64,000 nt of DNA, taken from contig OY987227.1 of the NCBI GenBank assembly GCA_963920705.1, positions 8,721,602-8,785,601 on the forward strand, given 5' to 3'. Below, in pieces: positions 23,619-35,570 of this stretch (within the stretch, counting starts at the first letter, position 1; each line of letters begins with the position of its first letter). The stretch comes from Odiellus spinosus. Lineage: Eukaryota > Arthropoda > Arachnida > Opiliones > Phalangiidae. Below the pieces are notes generated by a model, which searched no databases, was not told the DNA's origin, and worked only from the letters and a program-made list of their open reading frames with translations. Both the position numbers and the translations under genes were made by a program.

Positions 23619-26600
23619 TTTACTTAAGTTTTGATTGTTGTACTCGTGATTAAAGGTAGTCCTGAAGCTGATATTAATCAATATAAATTATAAATATAAC
23701 AGCTAACAAGACCACCCCCATTCGATTGATGAATGAAGTGATCGAGATAGCCTACAAGACAATTTAACACTAAAGACAGTAAGGAGATTACAATAAAATC
23801 AAAGGTAATCTGTAGAGAAATAGCGAAGTAATTTGAATCTCATTTCAAACTTTAGTTTACGTCCCTCGGGTGTTTTTTAGTATCTTGAGAGATGAGTATT
23901 TGGGAAACCCGTTATAGTGGGCGACCCCAAAATAACCGTTAAGGGTATCCTTGGTTAAATCCTGAAGGATATCGACTTTCTTTGATTTATTTAAAGACGT
24001 TATAAAAGGATGTAAGCATATTGGAACCCTTTCAGTTAAATATCTATTGTACCACGCATACTACCAGTATCAAAACGATTAAACCAAATAAATACAAATG
24101 TATTGCCACAAATATGAATAAACATCCTGAAATTCGATTCGCCGCCAAGGCTTTAATATGAAAAGTATTATTTTCAGGTCAAACTGTGTACGGGGATTCG
24201 AGAATGAAATTCGAAAATGATATATGGTACTGTTTTCGAAATGATTCATATATATTAATATAATATATATTCAATATATACACATTAATTATAAATAATT
24301 AAATTATATATAAATATTGAATTAGAGACGCCAATTTATTTTAGAGAGTTCATAACATTGTTAATTTAATATAATTAATTTGTTAAATAAGTCAAACTAA
24401 TTGACTGAACCTACAAGTTCACGTACACGGACGAAGGGCAGCTATATGGTCACTCCCACGTTTAGGTTTGAAAAAAAAAATGTGATTAGAATCAAAAGAT
24501 CATTTCAAATTATCATTTAATCTTTATGAACGAGATTCGCGTGAACTCAATTCTTAATAATTAAAAACATATTAAAACAAATATTAAACGAATTTTGAAA
24601 ATCAATTTCCAGACTCACCTAAACAAATAAATCAATCTTTGTCTACGAACAACGGTAAAGTTCTTCTGGTACCGGTATATTTACGAAGAAACCAACAAAT
24701 TCAAGAGGATTACGTTGGTAAAAATCACGTTTCGGATCAAAAAACACGTCGAACTCGAATCAAATCGAATGTTCGATTATTTCGGTTTATTTTTTTCGAG
24801 GATTCGTTAATAAAATTCGTTTAATTTCGTCGATATTAATTAAAAACGTTCCTTTAAAGCTTGAAATACTTTTAAAAAATGTGCGGGGTTAGACCGCCAT
24901 AAACAAAAGACTTAAATTCTGGACTTAAAAAAGCCGGTTGGTGTTTGAAAACGTTGCTGCCACGAACTCCCGTCGCGCGAGCCAACTGCTTTGATATTAA
25001 GCGAAGTATTAGCGATCACGAAGTAGTCTGGAGGGCTTCTCTGAGTGGATACGAGATTGTACTACGTCATCGCTAGCGTCACACCTGACTTATTACGCGT
25101 TTTTATCCATTCTCTACCTGTATCCCTCCTTCCCCCCGCCATAAAGATTCCAGTTTTGTTCCCGAGTTGTTATTATCGTTTCAGAGAGTACAGTTTCTAC
25201 CAAACAATATACAGTATGGAAATCTAAATGAAATGGTATACCGAGTACCTTTACTTTAACTGTAGTTTCAAACTGATCTTGACTTAAATATTTTTGTTCT
25301 TTTTATTATTATATACCTGTACCCCGTTTAATATTAAATCGAGTTTCAAGCTGAGTTTTCAACGGTTAGAAAAGTGGAATTTGTCCCTAACTTAATGGTT
25401 TACTAAAGGATTAGATAGTTTTTGAAGTCAGGATTATAGGCGATGAAACTTCCGATTGAGATCAACTTTGTATTTCACGCGCTTAAATGTAGAGATGATT
25501 TTAGCGCGCGCGACGGCGCGTGCAAATTGGTGGAATGACGATCATGCTCAAGGTACAGGGACAATATTATAGGCTAAAAATCACGTGTCTTTTTTGGCTT
25601 TGAATTAATGGTCAATGAGTAAAATCACGTGATTTATGGGTCGGGGTCGTGCCCCAATCAAAAAGTATGACTTCATGGCAACATTAGATTCTCCTTCACG
25701 CGTTCTCTGGTTTCAAAGATTAGTTCTTGATGTATAAACTAACAAAAAACACTTACGCAACCTTAATTCTCTGACTGATACGAAACCCCACTATTATTCC
25801 CATTATTTCGAGACACAATGAAAATAATGGCGTCCGCCTTCGTATTCAAAGAATAATGTCGCTTCTAAAGAATCCTAAACTTTTTGGGGTAAATTACTCG
25901 AGGCCTACACCTTTTTTCTCTCTTTGTTTCCTATATCTTAATAGGCCAAAGTTCGGGCGCGATTCGTTCGAGTCTCGCGGTCAAACCTCTGTACGCGGTA
26001 ATTACCTTTAAATCTTATAGATTACCTGGTATAAAACGCGTTTTTTTGACGGTTAAGACCCTCATTATCATTAGAGTAAAAACGGTTACCCGCCTTTGAC
26101 TGCACTAGAGTCTATGGAAAGATATCATGGGTTGACACTAGATATACCTTCCGGGATGGGCCGAGAGTACTTGAAAAGACCGAATTTATAAGAGAAAGTT
26201 ATATTTAATGTAATAAAAACCACGCCCTTTCTAAGATTGAAATTTTATCTACGGTACGAGTAATTTAAAATATTTTAGATATTTATAGAGTAACGGCACA
26301 CCGTGTTATTTCTCAAATTAAAACTTATTAAGTCAAAGGCCAAGAGACGCTGATTCCCTAATTGTTTTCTATTTGATATCATTTCAAGTCGAGTTTTCAT
26401 TGTAAATTCAACAAATTTTCCAGTCAAATATATTAGAAATTGAAAATAGGATAGCCTATATTACTCGCTGAACTCTCAACCGGACATACGCCTTAACTAA
26501 TTCCAGTGACGCGTAAAATTAAAATTCACTCCTAGCTTTTTATTTTTCCGGTATAAATGTTGGAAGCTAAAATTATTGCGACACAATAATTTTGTAATGC

Positions 26601-27518
26601 AAATCTAAATTACAATCAAATTTATTTCATCTTAAATTGAGAGCGTGTACGAAGTTAGGTAACGTGTTATATCCATGATTTGTATATATAGTAATAAATA
26701 TGAATCTATAGCTTTGTAAACGGCTACCAATTCGAGATGAAATAGACAATAGGAAACAAATAAAAACGTGGGAAAAAATCCTTGAAAATCATATTTAAAA
26801 TTATTTCAAACGAGGATGTTTAAGACATATTTAAATCTATCCCATAGAGTTTTATAAACGAAAACTTAGAAAATCTATAACTGATATATAACTCAAATAT
26901 ATAACTGTGCTCTCGAATCTTCCACCATAAAGAGGCCCTTTTAAAAACGTAAAAGTATAAAAACAAAGATTAGGGTTTCCACTTTCGGGCGTCAAAATCC
27001 ATTTATGATCCGTAAGGTTTGATTATCGACCAAACACAAATTTGTTATCTATTCCGTATGTACAATAGATACTATTGAAGGAAGTTCAAAATAAGTTATC
27101 AACGAACACTATTTTATCTACGAGGTTTAACGTTACGTATCAACGCGCTTCAGCTGCGAAATCTATTGCCAACTCTTCTTGAACAGAAATAAATATGCAA
27201 AGAAGTTGAAATGGAGCTTTTAGTTTCAGACGAAGCCACTGATAGGCCTAAAATAAGACTATTATGGCTTCTTTATTCGTTGTTAGCTACGTATATAGAC
27301 AAGTAATAAGTGTACAGAGGTATCCCAACAACCAACTTACGTCAATAAAGACTAGAAGATATTCTAAACGGCTTATAAAACGAAAAGCGGAATTGAAACT
27401 CTCTCTCAAGTTTAAAAACAAATGACGTCAAAAAAAATCGTTAAATTTATATAATGTATAATCTTTCCTGTTCACTCGATGTTTGCTAAACTTCTTCATA
27501 GCCTATGAGGTTTAATAT
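23619..27518. other. Long stretch without a supported gene
   Basis: Locally AT-rich (about 24240-24330, nearly pure A/T). A more GC-rich patch at 25480-25640 contains TCACGTGT (25581) and TCACGTGA (25625-25632) and CpG-dense GCGCGCGACGGCGCG. It could be regulatory, but no exon was recognised. Confidence 0.3.
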
Positions 27519-27520
27519 TA

Positions 27521-27805
27521 GCTATGCTTACATCAGCATTTCTTAATCGATTTGAAACGGTAAAAATGAAACCGATATTGAAATCGCCAGGAATCGTTTT
27601 AAGCGTCACGTGTTCACGCATTATCTTTATAAATCGATTTATTGTAGCTTCATCTATCGGTTGTCGAAACCGGATCGGTATGAAACTGGTTCCCGAAGCA
27701 GTTTCGAGAAATCGAATCAAATCGATTCTAGAAAAGACGGTTTCCCGTTCACACGACTCTAGTGAAACAGTTTAAATCGATTCCAAGTCCTAGTATGAAC
27801 GCGGC
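27521..27805 (-). mobile_element. TA-type MITE family 1, copy E, TA at both edges
   Basis: A TA dinucleotide at 27519-27520 and another at 27806-27807 bracket a full-length copy (GCTATGCTTACATCAGCATT to AGTATGAACGCGGC). This is the best evidence for a TA target duplication and hence Tc1/mariner-type mobilisation. Confidence 0.85.
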
Positions 27806-27807
27806 TA

Positions 27808-29152
27808 TTGTGAATAAATCAGCTTGACTATCAATTCTATTGAAAATTCCTATAAAAAATCGGTATCTCTAATGAATACGTCAAAAGGGGTTTAATAGGT
27901 TAAGTTAATCTTGAGTAATCATCAAAATATCGTAGTTAATTTTTAATAATTAAAAATTAATAATTAAAAATTAACTAACCGATATTATGGTAAGTTTAAT
28001 TTTTGATTGAATAACAAATTTTACAGATCATCTTGTGATGTTTTTCAACATCTTTTCGATATACATAAATATTTTCTTAACCTCGAGGAATATTTATGAA
28101 TTTTTTGGGGGCCCCCGTCAAGAATCTTCGCGGGGATGGTTCAAAATTTATTATTTTTATTAAAGGTCACGACCTCTAAAAGTCCAAAAACTAGTTTATT
28201 TTATAAGTTATAGGTAGGATTATTTATGAATTTCGGGCAGATGTTTTTTTATTTTTTTGTTTTAGTTTCCAGAGCGACCTAAGGCTGAAATAACAATACA
28301 ATTTTTTCTAGTTCCATCATTCGAGCACGGCGAGGAATAACCTGCAGCAAAATATTCCAGGTGTGAACGAAAATAAAGTACCACATATTCCCGAAACAAT
28401 GGATGCAAATTATGCCAAATACATGAGATGAAGACAGACTAACCGTAAATCAATAGATTATCAACATTCACTTCAATATTACAGATATAACGAAATTCAA
28501 AGGGTTTGAATTATTTCGTTATATCCGAATTTATAGTTTAAAGGGAAACTTGGAGCTAAAAATATAACACTTTTTGAATTTATTTGAGGAAGTTTTAGAC
28601 ACGCATTTGGTGTTTTAATTAATTTCTAACGTTTGGTAAAATTTCTATAAAAATAAATATAAATTCGGGCCAATCATATTATTTCAGCCTTCAACAGCGC
28701 TTGTAATGTCCTAACATTAAAAGAATAGGCCGGCGTTGGCTGCCCAAGGGACAATGGGTATATATTTAACTTTGATTAGTTTATAACCAAAATTCGTTAT
28801 ACCTTAATTACGCTTTAGTTGATATTTTATAAATATATTCAGAACCATTCAATAACTTTCATAGTTTAGTGTTCTGATTGAAAATAAAGATTAAATATAG
28901 TCAAATATTTTAAATCAGGGATTATTTACGATTTTAGTTATATTGTAATTCGAAAGGCTTAACTATAGAAAAGTTCGATTGAAATTAATCGCTACGTTTA
29001 TAACGAAATTTCGTTACAGAAATTAAAATTTTTTCCCCGCATAGTCTTAGATTTTTACTTTCTCTCTTCAGCCAGGAGTGCTCCTCCCTTAGACACCGCC
29101 TCAATATCAAAAATAAATCTCAAATTTCCCACGCGATGTAAGATATCCTTTC
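27808..29152. other. AT-rich, no supported gene
   Basis: Contains a short AT-only palindromic triplication at about 27935-27978. Otherwise nothing is recognised. Confidence 0.3.
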
Positions 29153-29449
29153 TTATTCTTGTATTATATGATCCAAAAAATAATCCGTCATTATCGTCTG
29201 TAAGACTCTAGGACCAGATTCGCTAGACCACCGTGTAGACGACATTTGGGCGGAATTACGTAGGATTGTCAAAAACTGTACTCGCGAGGTATCAAAATAC
29301 AAAGTTACGTAACTTAAAAGCGAAACCCGTTCCATTTCAATACGAAAAATTGAATTCAAGAAGAAACTCGCGTCCGTAGAGTTGATATTACGTTTCGATA
29401 ACGCTGCCAAGTTAAAGGCGAAGTTATAAACTAAATCTAGGTACCGCAT
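29153..29449 (-). CDS. Hypothetical 98-aa ORF
   Basis: I do not recognise it. It has a real ATG (29447-29449), ends in TAA, and encodes 98 residues with a balanced composition (MRYLDLVYNFAFNLAALS at the start, DYFLDHIIQE at the end) and third positions less AT-biased than the flanks. The 5' side has no evident splice acceptor, and the 3' side has no obvious poly(A) signal. It lies on the same strand as the spectrin-repeat exons, but 28 kb away. It might be a relic of a transposon protein, an exon, or chance. Confidence 0.25.
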   Translation of the reverse strand: MRYLDLVYNFAFNLAALSKRNINSTDASFFLNSIFRIEMERVSLLSYVTLYFDTSRVQFLTILRNSAQMSSTRWSSESGPRVLQTIMTDYFLDHIIQE

Positions 29450-29789
29450 ATTCGAGTTAAGTTGGCATAATGAGTTTTAAACTGGAAAAATAAATTCGAG
29501 GTAACAAACTTTGTAGTGGAACGCCATTAAACTCTACGCCTCATTAAGAATGGACAAATCGAACGAAAAGTACCCACTACATCAAAAAGCGATAAAAGAA
29601 ACTGACGAAACAATAGAAAATATACCAACGTATAAAACCCTACGGTTGAACGCTGACGCATACGCCTAAGTTCTACAGTTAAGCAATAGTCATTACACTT
29701 TACAGAACATTATTTCTATTTATGATCACATGTTCACTTATATTAGGGCGTTAATATAGATCAAAGTATACTATAGGAAAGTTTATAAT

Positions 29790-29809
29790 TATATATATAT
29801 ATATATATA
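29790..29809. repeat. (TA)n dinucleotide run
   Basis: About ten TA units, directly bordering the HSE-like repeat copy 2. Confidence 0.9.
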
Positions 29810-29819
29810 CTAGCAAAAA

Positions 29820-30055
29820 CCCGTGAAAAATTTCGAATTTTTCAGAATTTTCTAGAGTTTTTCCGAATTTTCTAGGGTTTTTCAGAATTTTCTAGAATTT
29901 TTCAGATATTTCTAGAGTTTTTCAGAATTTTCTAGAATTTTTCAGAATTTTCTAGAATTTTCTGGAATTTTCAAGAAGTCTTCAGACTTTTCTGGAACAT
30001 TCTGCAAAAAGTTACGAACTTACGCACGTACAGACATAATAAATTAATAGTGTTT
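29820..30055 (-). repeat. Dispersed repeat with HSE-like 20-bp array, copy 2 (inverted)
   Basis: Read on the minus strand it starts at ACACTATTAATTTATTATGT, passes GCAGAATGTTCCAGAAAAGT, then about six to seven units of TTCTAGAAAATTCTGAAAAA type, and ends in TTTTTCACGGGTTTTT. The borders match 20521-21010, but the array is shorter and its units carry TTC where copy 1 has TTT, giving three perfect heat-shock pentamers per unit. The array is diverged between units, so it has not been homogenised recently. Confidence 0.75.
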
Positions 30056-30401
30056 CATACGTATAACGTATGCGTGTACGTGAAGCTATCCTTCGCGGTA
30101 ACGTTTAAGTTGGATAAATCCGTATGATTTCTAAATATTTTCAAAACATCCCTATTGTTAACACGATGAAGAAATGCTGTAAAAATGTATAAGAATCAAA
30201 CACGAACCATTAATTACAAAATCTTTTCGAAACTCGGAAAGAATAGGATTTCGTGGTTAAATCCCACGCAATTTGCGAAAGAAAAAAATAATTAAACAAA
30301 TATTAATTATCGTCCAATTTTTCAACAAAACTAATAAGCAGACAATTTTGAAAGGATCTTTTCCCCCGGCTCCATTTTGAAGTTAATGAAATATTTATTT
30401 T

Positions 30402-30914
30402 TTAAAGTGAAGCTGTCACCATTTGTTTTTTAATCCCTATGGATTATTTTTAGTTTTAAAACGCCATATTCAAATTTTACACCCCTAGGTTAACGCGTTA
30501 GAAAGAACTTCAAAATGAAAATATCAAAAATATATAGGTCATTGTTTTTCCCGATATATGACGTAGTTTATTTTTGGTACGTAATTAACGATAATTTTAG
30601 TACGAAAGGTAGGGCTTTATGGATGAAGTACTTTTACGAAAAAGACCGCGTGAAAACAACCTTATCATGTGCCAGAATGCCCGAGAATCAACTGTAGGCT
30701 TTACAATAGCGAAATCACCTATGGAAATCACGCGACTATAGTGGGATGACGTAGTATTGCGGGAAATTTTTATTTTAAAAATTTCCAAAATGGCGGTAAC
30801 TTTTTTCTATGACATATGTATTTACATTTTGAATTGTTTTTTACCGATCTTTCCGAAAATGCTACTCAATTTCCATTTGGAGTTCGTGAAAAAGCCGTGA
30901 CAGCGTTACTTTAA
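30402..30914 (+). mobile_element. TTAA family D, full-length copy (~510 bp)
   Basis: Left end TTAAAGTGAAGCTGTCACC, right end GTGACAGCGTTACTTTAA: inverted termini bordered by TTAA. Internal landmarks GACCGCGTGAAAAC, CGAGAATCAACTG, TGACGTAGTATTGC and AAAATGGCGG are shared with the partial copies at 5001, 10973, 13090, 33130 and 45545. The short ORFs inside are not convincing. Confidence 0.75.
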
Positions 30915-31724
30915 GCTTCACCTTGGGTGCTTTTTGGTATAGTTAACGATTATAAAAATTCATTTTTCATTTTCGGCCACCGGATCTTTAAAATTCGTTA
31001 TTAGCGAGGCACGATTTTATTTTCTTTGAGAGAAGAAATTTCAAATTTTGCATTCGTTAAAAATGTAAAAATGTTAAAAAGGGCAGCTGCAAAAAGAGAC
31101 GTACGAATACATTACCGAAAAAATTGGTTAAATCTATATACGGTACATTATGTTTAAGAAATTAGAGACAATACGGCTCGAACGAGAGGGGTAGATTAAG
31201 TATAAGCGTACAATCATGATGGATGGATAAATTCCATTATCCGTATCAAACATTAATTCTTTCTTTACGGGTGATCATGAAGTATCTAGCTAATAATTTA
31301 AGATTTTTTAATCTTGAATACTGATCGATAGTAATTGAACGGTTCAAGAATTTAATCCGTACCGGGTCATAACCTATAGATACACCTGCTTCCCAAAAAA
31401 ATAGTTCATTTCAGTTCTACTACGCAATTCGCTAAGTTTTATTTCGACTCTAAATAAATTTAATTTTATTTAATCTTCAATTCTTCGTTGAATTATTTCA
31501 CTGCACACAGACTATGAAACCAACCCACTTTCAGGATTTCAGGATCAAAACATAAAATTTGTGGATATATTTCGTATTTAAAGGTCGTGTGAAATGAACA
31601 TTCAATATATATTCATAAATTAAATTTATTTAATTTGAATTTTCATAAATTGAAATGAAAAGTAAAAAAACAGCCTCGGGAATATTTTCAATTTCTCGTG
31701 ATTAAATTCGCGAGCTTGGAAACT
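30915..31724. other. No supported gene
   Basis: AT-rich sequence, nothing organised. Confidence 0.3.
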
Positions 31725-31856
31725 TAGCTACGTTCATATTTACGAATGTTCAAATCGACTCTTCCAGATATTTTGATCAAATATCTACACGGGTGACCTC
31801 AAAATTTTATAATTTGACCTTTACAACACGGTTAAAACGCAGTGTGAACGCAGCTA
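31725..31856. mobile_element. Short relative of MITE family 1 with TA edges
   Basis: TA, then GCTACGTTCATATT; at the other side GTGTGAACGCAGC, then TA. The ends match family 1 termini in inverted orientation, but the ~100-bp core is unrelated, so it is a second element using the same end sequences. Confidence 0.65.
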
Positions 31857-32796
31857 TGAAAAGCTGTCCGATTCGAGTCTAGTTGCGTGTAACCTTTGAA
31901 CTTATATTTGGAGTTTTAGTTGTACAAAGCCCCCCGTTTGAACTCCTTTTCAGAACTTTAAGTGTACGAACCCTCACCTTTGAACTCAATATTTCCAAGT
32001 ACTATCGACAAATCAGTAGACGTCTTTATAGTACATTAAAATCGATCAAGAAATAAAACCAATTTCAAGTTCAACCTCCCTATAAAATAACACGAAACAA
32101 ATAACCCTTTGCTTCTTATAGAAAATTACGTCATCTTTAATAACGCGAAAAGAAAAGCAGGTAAAATAATGGCACACGCGCTCAGAATATCAAGTTACCC
32201 CCTTTTTAGACACGAATCCAACTTTCCCCCACGATTGCAGAGTTCAGGAAGCCATACAAGATCCATAACGTGAACGGGACTTCTTTTTATACTTGATGGA
32301 ACAGAAAAATAAATTCGAAAACCATTTTAAGATGATGATGCGCTTATATTAAATTTACAACCTTATAAAGGGTTTAAACTCTACCAGAAATCCTAATTTC
32401 TACGTGTTTTAATACTTAACTTCTAAGACTGCGACTAGAACAACGTTAAAAAAACGAATTTTCTTTTTGATATGAACGACCGCGCGAGAAATATATGATC
32501 CACCCGGAATTTGCACTTATTTAAACTTATTTCCAATTTAAATTCAATGGTAATTCAAACCTAACATGATAAGGAGTTTAACTTTAGTTAATAATGAATT
32601 TTACGAGCGAATTTTTCGAGCACGCTTCGAAAATTTCACCAATTTGAGATTGCAGCGCGTTCAAAGGGTGTACAAAGGCTTAATTTAAATCTTTTCGTCT
32701 GTTAGAAATAAGTAAAAGCAAAGCTTTGTACGTAATGACAATCCAAATTTACTATTTCAGGTCCTGAACTAGCAGTTGAATCTTTACATCATCAAA
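31857..32796. other. No supported gene
   Basis: Contains CTATTTCAG at 32752-32760, a possible splice acceptor just before the ORF at 32797. Confidence 0.3.
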
Positions 32797-33024
32797 ATGA
32801 ATATAGGCTGTCATGTAAAACAAGCCCTTGCTTTTCAAATATTTTTTATTATTATGTTTTTTATTGTAAGCGGTAGTGGTTTGAATTCAATGGCAACGAC
32901 CCCTTTCAAGTCGAATATTTTTTTCAATTTGAGTGTCGAGCAAAATGAAAGGCAGGGTTTAACTAATTCAAACTTATATGAAAATAAAACGGTCTCAGTA
33001 TTAATCTTCAATCCAATTTTATAG
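32797..33024 (+). CDS. Candidate small secreted protein or terminal exon (75 aa)
   Basis: Not recognised by family. From a real ATG the ORF encodes 75 residues. The first ~30 look like a signal peptide: a short basic N-region MNIGCHVK, a hydrophobic core ALAFQIFFIIMFFIVSG, then a small-residue stretch. A hydrophilic tail with two N-x-S/T-type sites (NLS, NKT) follows. A pyrimidine-rich acceptor (CTATTTCAG, 32752-32760) precedes the ATG by about 36 bp, and AATAAA follows the TAG stop within 4-9 bp. Together this could be the last exon of a secreted-peptide gene. Chance remains possible, as hydrophobic ORFs are common in AT-rich DNA. Confidence 0.3.
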   Translation: MNIGCHVKQALAFQIFFIIMFFIVSGSGLNSMATTPFKSNIFFNLSVEQNERQGLTNSNLYENKTVSVLIFNPIL

Positions 33025-33129
33025 TGAAATAAATTTAATTTTGAAATAGTTTAGTATTATTAAATAGGGTTAATTCCAATATTAAAGTTTTGATGTGAAA
33101 ATCTCTGACTTAAGCGGGTTTTCCGATGT

Positions 33130-33345
33130 TTAAAGTGAGGCTGTTACAGATGTTTATAAACTCCAAATGGAAAATAAGTAGAATTTTCCGAAAGATCGTT
33201 AAAAAACTTTTCAAAATATATATGCATATATCATATAACAAAATTACGGCGACAGTAATTAATTTTGAAGTTTCTTGAAAACGCGTCAACCCAAAAGTGA
33301 TACAATTTTGAATATAGTTTTTAATAGTATTAAAAAAAAAACCTC
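33130..33345 (-). repeat. Family D partial copy
   Basis: Starts TTTAAAGTGAGGCTGTTACA and contains the complements of CCATTTGGAGTT and TTTAACGATCTTTCCG. It then passes into GCGTCAACCCAAAAG, which is also present near 13315 in the 13090 copy. Confidence 0.6.
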
Positions 33346-33736
33346 CGAAAAAATTGTTTAAGCAGCGCTTTAAGATTTAAGTGACTGTAAAATTTGAGAA
33401 GTGTATAAAATATGGCCATAAGGCTTATGGCATATAGATAGATATACAAAGCTTAGCATTATCATAAATATATAGCTTGGGGCTTAATTCTTACAGATTA
33501 TACGGCTTATCAGTTCAAATTAGAATAAGGCGAATATATGAGGTTAGAATAAATATTTTCCGAGAAACTTGGTTAACTTTTAAATTTCATTTTTCCATCC
33601 CTAGATATTCTTATACCTCAAAGGGCAACTCTCCCTTCGTGAAATATTTTCATATTGACACGTCTTGGGAACGAAATAAATATTAAACTAGGCATAGAAT
33701 TAAATTTAAAACATACCCGAAAAATGGAGAGCAGCT

Positions 33737-33986
33737 GAGCTCCCCGTAAAAGGACTTGCGACCAATGACATTGATCGATGACTATATGGGTAATGAAGGA
33801 TCTCCATGATCAATGTCATTGGTCGCTAGTCCTTATACCTAGTCCTAAACATATTTTGATGATAAGTTTTAAACTTATTTATAGTTTAATATTTCTTTGT
33901 AATTTTTTTACTGTTGGATTATGCCTATTTAAAGGATAAGGAATCGTTTAAAAATCACTTGTTGTTAGGTTGCATTCTCCCTTTAA
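33737..33986 (+). mobile_element. Foldback MITE family 2, truncated copy
   Basis: The loop hairpin (GACCAATGACATTGATCGAT with its inverted partner) and the full right arm to GGTTGCATTCTCCCTTTAA are kept. The outer left arm is lost. Confidence 0.75.
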
Positions 33987-34849
33987 GTGAACGTTAATTG
34001 GATTACGCGGTCGCGGATCATACAGAACGTTGTCATCCTTATACGAAGTGTGTTTATTAACACTTCAAGATAGAATAGTGTATTTTAAAATTTTTGCGCG
34101 ACTTTTCCTTTGAAATTTTGATACTCTCGTTTATAATTTCGACCCATAAAAGCGATAAAAAGGCGAGGATAGCTAGTAAAGTATAGGGAAATAGTAATTC
34201 GAATTAGCTACCTATAATGTAATCGCGAATCGTGCAAAGTAGTTTATGTATTCTGGCTATTTTCTCATTCTAACTTTACTTCTAGAGAGAGATAAGAAAT
34301 TTTGTTTCTTGCACCGTTTGCACGAACGGAATTGTTAATTTAACAGCGCTGTATACGCGCCTCATCTAGCAAAAAGAAGCTTCGAATTTTAAATCTTATT
34401 ATTTTCCTCCCAAAACGAGCGTGATTTTAAACAAAAAAAAATTAATCTGGAAAAATCATTTTTCGTCAGTTCATTATTGAGAAAACGATTATATTATTTT
34501 TTGAAATCACGATTTGGCTAAGTATATAGAAATAATGCCTTATCGTTTACGTAATGATTATTTTTAACATACATTTAAATTTAAACGATATTTATCCCTA
34601 ACTAAGTCATTATATTAAGAATTTTACGATTGAAGATATTACGAACTAATTTATTTTCATTTTACTAAAGATATAATGAAAAAACGTGGAGGAAATGATG
34701 AATAAAGTTGGGAAATTGTTGAAATCTTGAAAAAATAAGTTGTAAAAATGCTCAAATGTTGGAAAACGTACAGGAAAAGATTAAAATAACTTTAGAAAAT
34801 GTTAAAATGTTGGATAATGTTGTCAAAAAATTGGACAACGTTAGAAATA
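33987..34849. other. No supported gene
   Basis: AT-rich sequence. From about 34680 it grades into the GGAAAA-rich array. Confidence 0.3.
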
Positions 34850-35210
34850 TTGGAAAATTATGGAAAACATTGGAAAATTATGGAAAACATTGGAAAATTA
34901 TGGAAAACATTGGAAAATTATGGAAAACATTGGAAAATTATGGAAAACATTGGAAAATTATGGAAAACATTGGAAAATTATGGAAAATTATGGAAAACAT
35001 TGGAAAATTATGGAAAACATTGGGAAATTATGGAAAACATTGGAAAATTATGGAAAACATTGGAAGATTATGGAAAACATTGGAAAATTATGGAAAACAT
35101 TGGAAAATTATGGAAAACATTGGAAAATTATGGAAAACATTGGAAAATTATGGAAAACATTAGAAAATTATGGAAAACGTTGGAAAATTATGTATAACGT
35201 TGGAAAAATA
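34850..35210 (+). repeat. 20-bp satellite with phased A-tracts
   Basis: About 16-17 units of TGGAAAACATTGGAAAATTA with few substitutions. One half-unit deletion occurs near 34990. Each 20-bp unit has two GGAAAA tracts exactly 10 bp apart. The three 130-codon ORFs over it (repeating GKLWKTLENY and MENIGK in different frames) are translations of the repeat. Confidence 0.95.
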
Positions 35211-35570
35211 TTGTACAATTATGTAAAACGTAGGAAAAGTAATGGAAAATTATGGAAAACGTTGGAAAAATATTGAAATATTATGGAAAACGTTGGAAAA
35301 ATATTCGAAAATTATGGAAAACGTTGGAAAAATATTGGAAAATTATGGAAAAGGTTGGGAAAGTATTGAAAAATTATGTAAAACGTTGGAAAAATATTGA
35401 AAAATTATGTAAAACGTTGGAAAAATATTGGAAAATTATGGAAAACGTTGGAAAAATATTGGAAAATTATTGAAAACTTGGGAAAGTATTAAACGTTTGG
35501 AACATATTAGAAAATGTCGGAAAATTAATGGAGAATACATATGTTGAAAAATGATGGGAAAATTATGGAA
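35211..35570 (+). repeat. Degenerate extension of the satellite with ~31-bp units
   Basis: Units of the type AAAACGTTGGAAAAATATTG plus AAAATTATGG recur about eight times with increasing divergence. Confidence 0.85.

Noticed and set aside
34756-35473. Several ORFs of 70-138 codons repeating GKLWKTLENY-type words
   Set aside because: The same repeat is open in all three frames because the 20-bp unit lacks stops; no independent coding evidence.
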